Positions 13,568 through 15,816 of a stretch of 15,816 nucleotides of DNA are shown here, one piece after another. The notes beneath the pieces were generated by a model, which worked only from the letters and a program-made list of their open reading frames with translations, had not been told where the DNA came from and made no database searches. Location: assembly GCA_027451265.1 (NCBI GenBank), contig DAIDJT010000023.1:1-15816 (forward strand), given 5' to 3'. The position numbers were made by a program, and so were the translations under genes. Source of the DNA: Bacteroidales bacterium (GTDB taxonomy: Bacteria; Bacteroidota; Bacteroidia; Bacteroidales; VadinHA17). Each line of letters starts with the position of its first letter. The first letter of the stretch is position 1.

Positions 13568-13609
13568 ATAACCGATAACTGATAACCGATAACGGAAAAC
13601 CGACAACAT
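13568..13609. repeat. Six-unit 7-bp array (also three 14-bp units) ahead of lipB
   Basis: Units are ATAACCG, ATAACTG, ATAACCG, ATAACGG, AAAACCG and ACAACAT, with divergence increasing towards lipB. Read as 14-mers, the first two differ at one base. The array ends 4 bp before the lipB ATG, so it occupies the ribosome-binding region. Confidence 0.8.
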
Positions 13610-13613
13610 AAAC

Positions 13614-14306
13614 ATGCCCAACCTGGTTATATATGATGATCTTGGCCTCAGGGACTATAAGGAGACCTGGGATTACCAGGAGCGCTTCTTCGATGCCAAG
13701 GTGGAAGAGAAGAGGTCACCTGCTGCTGACGGGGCGAAGACGCCTGACCGCCTGATCTTCGTTGAACACAATCATGTGTATACCCTTGGCAAGAGCGGCT
13801 CGGAGCAGAACCTGTTGCTTGACTACATCCAGTTGCAGGCCCGCGATGCCGTGTTCTATAAAATAGACAGGGGCGGAGACATAACCTATCATGGTCCCGG
13901 CCAGCTTGTCGGGTATCCGATCTTTGACCTTGAAGAAATGAAGCTTGGGCTTCGCGATTATATTCATCTGCTTGAAGAAGCAATTATCCGGTGCGTCTCC
14001 CGTTTCGGTATAGAAGGGAGCCGCCTGGAGGGCGCCACAGGGGTATGGATTGACCCCGACAAGGGAGCCCGCGCAAGAAAGATTTGTGCAATTGGCGTAA
14101 GGGCATCGCGGTTTGTGACTATGCACGGTTTCGCCCTTAACGTCAGCACTGACCTCTCCTATTTTAACCATATCAACCCGTGCGGCTTCACCGACAAAGG
14201 TGTTACAAGCATTGAGAAAGAGACAGGGCGAAAGAGTTCAATGGAGGATGTGAAGCGAGTGATGTATGACTCAATGAGGGAGGTCTTCGGATATGAATAT
14301 TATTAA
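13614..14306 (+). CDS. lipB: Octanoyltransferase
   Basis: Transfers octanoyl from octanoyl-ACP to the lipoyl domains of target enzymes, the step before LipA; cytoplasmic. The 230 residues fit the family. Motifs: FVEHNHVYTLGKSG at 49-62, the signature RGGDITYHGPGQ at 86-97, the catalytic-site Lys K156 in RKICAIGVRASR, MHGFALNV at 170-177, and the nucleophile C190 in NPCGFTDKGVTS. An insertion at about 33-44 (KRSPAADGAKTP) looks like a surface loop. No Shine-Dalgarno site is present; a 7-bp repeat array fills the space before the ATG. recJ starts 11 nt after the stop, so lipB and recJ are probably co-transcribed, possibly together with lipA. Confidence 0.96.
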   Translation: MPNLVIYDDLGLRDYKETWDYQERFFDAKVEEKRSPAADGAKTPDRLIFVEHNHVYTLGKSGSEQNLLLDYIQLQARDAVFYKIDRGGDITYHGPGQLVGYPIFDLEEMKLGLRDYIHLLEEAIIRCVSRFGIEGSRLEGATGVWIDPDKGARARKICAIGVRASRFVTMHGFALNVSTDLSYFNHINPCGFTDKGVTSIEKETGRKSSMEDVKRVMYDSMREVFGYEYY

Positions 14307-14317
14307 AAATAAATATA

Positions 14318-15816
14318 ATGGAAAAAAGGTGGCTCTTGAAAGAGAGGGGCGACACACGTGTCGTCACGACCCTGGCGACAGAGATGGCGGTGCCTGCCGC
14401 TGTCGCCAGCCTGATGGCCCAGCGCGGCATCACAACAAAAAGCCAGGCTGAGGAATTCTTCAATCCCACACTTGGCTCCCTGCATGACCCCTTCCTGATG
14501 AAGGACATGAACAGGGCGGTTGACAGGATCAGCACGGCAATATCACGGAACGAAAAGATACTTGTGTACGGCGATTATGACGTCGACGGTACAACGGCCG
14601 TGGCGATGCTCTACTCCTTTCTGAGGGAGAGGCATTCAAGCCTTGATTATTATATCCCGGACAGGTATCATGAGGGGTACGGCCTCTCCTCAAAGGGGAT
14701 TGATTATGCCGCCGAAGGGAACTGCAGGCTTATAATCGCTCTTGACTGCGGCATCAAGGCAGTGGACAAGGTTAAGTATGCCCGGTCTAAGGGAATCGAT
14801 ATAATCATCTGTGACCATCACCTGCCGGGTGATGGCATTCCAGAGGCTACTGCTGTCCTTGACCCCAAGCAGCCGGATTGCGGCTATCCCTACAAGGAGC
14901 TCTCAGGGTGCGGTGTGGGATTCAAACTGATGCAGGCTATCTGTAAGGTGCAGAACATCGCGTTTGAGAAGATCATTCCTTACCTCGACCTGGTTGCTGT
15001 GAGCATAGGATCTGACATTGTTCCGATGACCGGCGAAAACAGGGTACTGGCCTATTACGGGCTGAAGCAGCTCAACGAGTCGCCCCGCCTGGGATTTCAG
15101 AAGATCATAGAAAAGGCAAAGATCCGGAAACCGCTTGCCATTGAGGATGTGGTGTTCCGCATCGGACCCCGCATAAACGCCGCCGGACGGATGGAGTCGG
15201 GCAGCAGGGCGGTTGATCTGCTGGTATCGCAGAATCCGCAGGAGGCACTGACAATCTGCGATGCAATTGACATCAACAACGACGACCGCAGGAAAAAAGA
15301 CAGTGAGATCACATCCGAAGCCCGCCGCATGGTGAGCGAGGACAGCAGGTCAGGCAACGCCCGCACAACGGTGCTGTTTCACCAGGGATGGCACAAGGGG
15401 GTGATAGGTATTGTGGCATCACGCCTTATTGAGACATATTACAGGCCTACCGTGATACTCACCGAATCTAAGGACGGCTTTGCCACCGGCTCTGCACGAA
15501 GTGTGCCAGGGTATGACCTTTACCAGGCTATAGAATCATGTTCTGATCTTTTAGAGAGCTTCGGCGGGCACATGTTTGCCGCCGGGCTGACCCTCAAGCA
15601 GGAGAACCTGCAGGAGTTTCGCGAGCGGTTTGAGAAGTTTGTGAGTGAGACGATACGTGATGAGCACCTGGTGCCATCTGTGAACATTGATGAGGAGATA
15701 CCTCTTGAAGATATCACGATGGAGCTATACCGGAACCTCGAGCGGTTCCAGCCGTTTGGTCCCGAAAACATGGCGCCGGTTTTTGCCTCACGCAGGGTCA
15801 AGACCCTTGCCTGCCA
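14318..15816 (+). CDS. recJ: Single-stranded-DNA-specific exonuclease RecJ, C-terminal end cut by window edge
   Basis: A 5'-3' single-strand DNA exonuclease acting in recombination and mismatch or base-excision repair. The window holds 499 codons of a protein usually of about 570 residues. The DHH phosphoesterase domain shows DYDVDGT at 86-92, ALDCG at 141-145 and the DHH triad at 166-168 (CDHHLPG). RINAAGRM follows at 285-292, then the DHHA1 domain with WHKGVIGIVASRL at 358-370, GSARS at 391-395 and SFGGHMFAAGL at 414-424. The C-terminal OB-like part begins before the cut. All metal-binding residues I can identify are present. The start ATG (14318) is 11 nt after lipB. Confidence 0.95.
   Translation, partial: MEKRWLLKERGDTRVVTTLATEMAVPAAVASLMAQRGITTKSQAEEFFNPTLGSLHDPFLMKDMNRAVDRISTAISRNEKILVYGDYDVDGTTAVAMLYSFLRERHSSLDYYIPDRYHEGYGLSSKGIDYAAEGNCRLIIALDCGIKAVDKVKYARSKGIDIIICDHHLPGDGIPEATAVLDPKQPDCGYPYKELSGCGVGFKLMQAICKVQNIAFEKIIPYLDLVAVSIGSDIVPMTGENRVLAYYGLKQLNESPRLGFQKIIEKAKIRKPLAIEDVVFRIGPRINAAGRMESGSRAVDLLVSQNPQEALTICDAIDINNDDRRKKDSEITSEARRMVSEDSRSGNARTTVLFHQGWHKGVIGIVASRLIETYYRPTVILTESKDGFATGSARSVPGYDLYQAIESCSDLLESFGGHMFAAGLTLKQENLQEFRERFEKFVSETIRDEHLVPSVNIDEEIPLEDITMELYRNLERFQPFGPENMAPVFASRRVKTLAC

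Overview
The window reads as a Bacteroidota chromosome, most likely Bacteroidales-like. The signs are Bacteroidota-type promoters (-7 box TAnnTTTG) ahead of most transcription units, few Shine-Dalgarno sites, a FISUMP-domain lipoprotein, an ECF sigma/anti-sigma pair heading an envelope operon, and a 446-residue glucose-6-phosphate isomerase. Coding DNA is of moderate GC and dense; the spacers are AT-rich or filled with short repeats. There are no rRNA or tRNA genes, no CRISPR array and no intact insertion sequence.

Layout. Positions 1-576 (minus) hold an almost complete ACP phosphodiesterase (AcpH) gene cut by the window edge. Positions 826-2166 (plus) encode a P-loop GTPase of the cyclic 2,3-diphosphoglycerate synthetase-like family, followed by a strong terminator. 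Positions 2419-3759 (plus) are pgi, convergent with a transglutaminase-like gene of unknown role (3812-4438, minus). That gene lies downstream of lysS (4575-6086, minus), across a spacer made of two 42-bp tandem repeats.

Positions 6217-11085 (minus) form one compact seven-gene transcription unit: ECF sigma factor, membrane anti-sigma factor with a duplicated N-terminal motif, exported GIN/DUF4097-like beta-helix protein, two outer-membrane beta-barrel proteins, a PKD-FISUMP lipoprotein and a third beta-barrel. The first three genes overlap or are 7 nt apart and the rest are 6-10 nt apart. It looks like a self-regulated envelope-stress or surface module of undefined purpose.

Upstream, 11086-11488 is a long non-coding stretch carrying candidate promoters and a degenerate 50-bp-period repeat. 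D-amino-acid aminotransferase (11489-12346, minus) is divergent from lipA (12539-13390, plus). lipA is followed by a 50-codon remnant of a four-helix-bundle (23S intervening-sequence type) gene flanked by inverted copies of an 11-bp sequence, then lipB (13614-14306) and recJ (14318 to the window edge). LipB makes octanoyl-protein and LipA inserts the sulfurs, so the two form the lipoate pathway.

The most unusual DNA is between genes. Four spacers carry arrays with a strict 7-bp period but a different motif at each site. The palindrome CCGCCAGCYGGCGG occurs three times, the sigma-factor leader has a perfect 10-bp duplication, and a decayed mobile-element-like unit sits between lipA and lipB.
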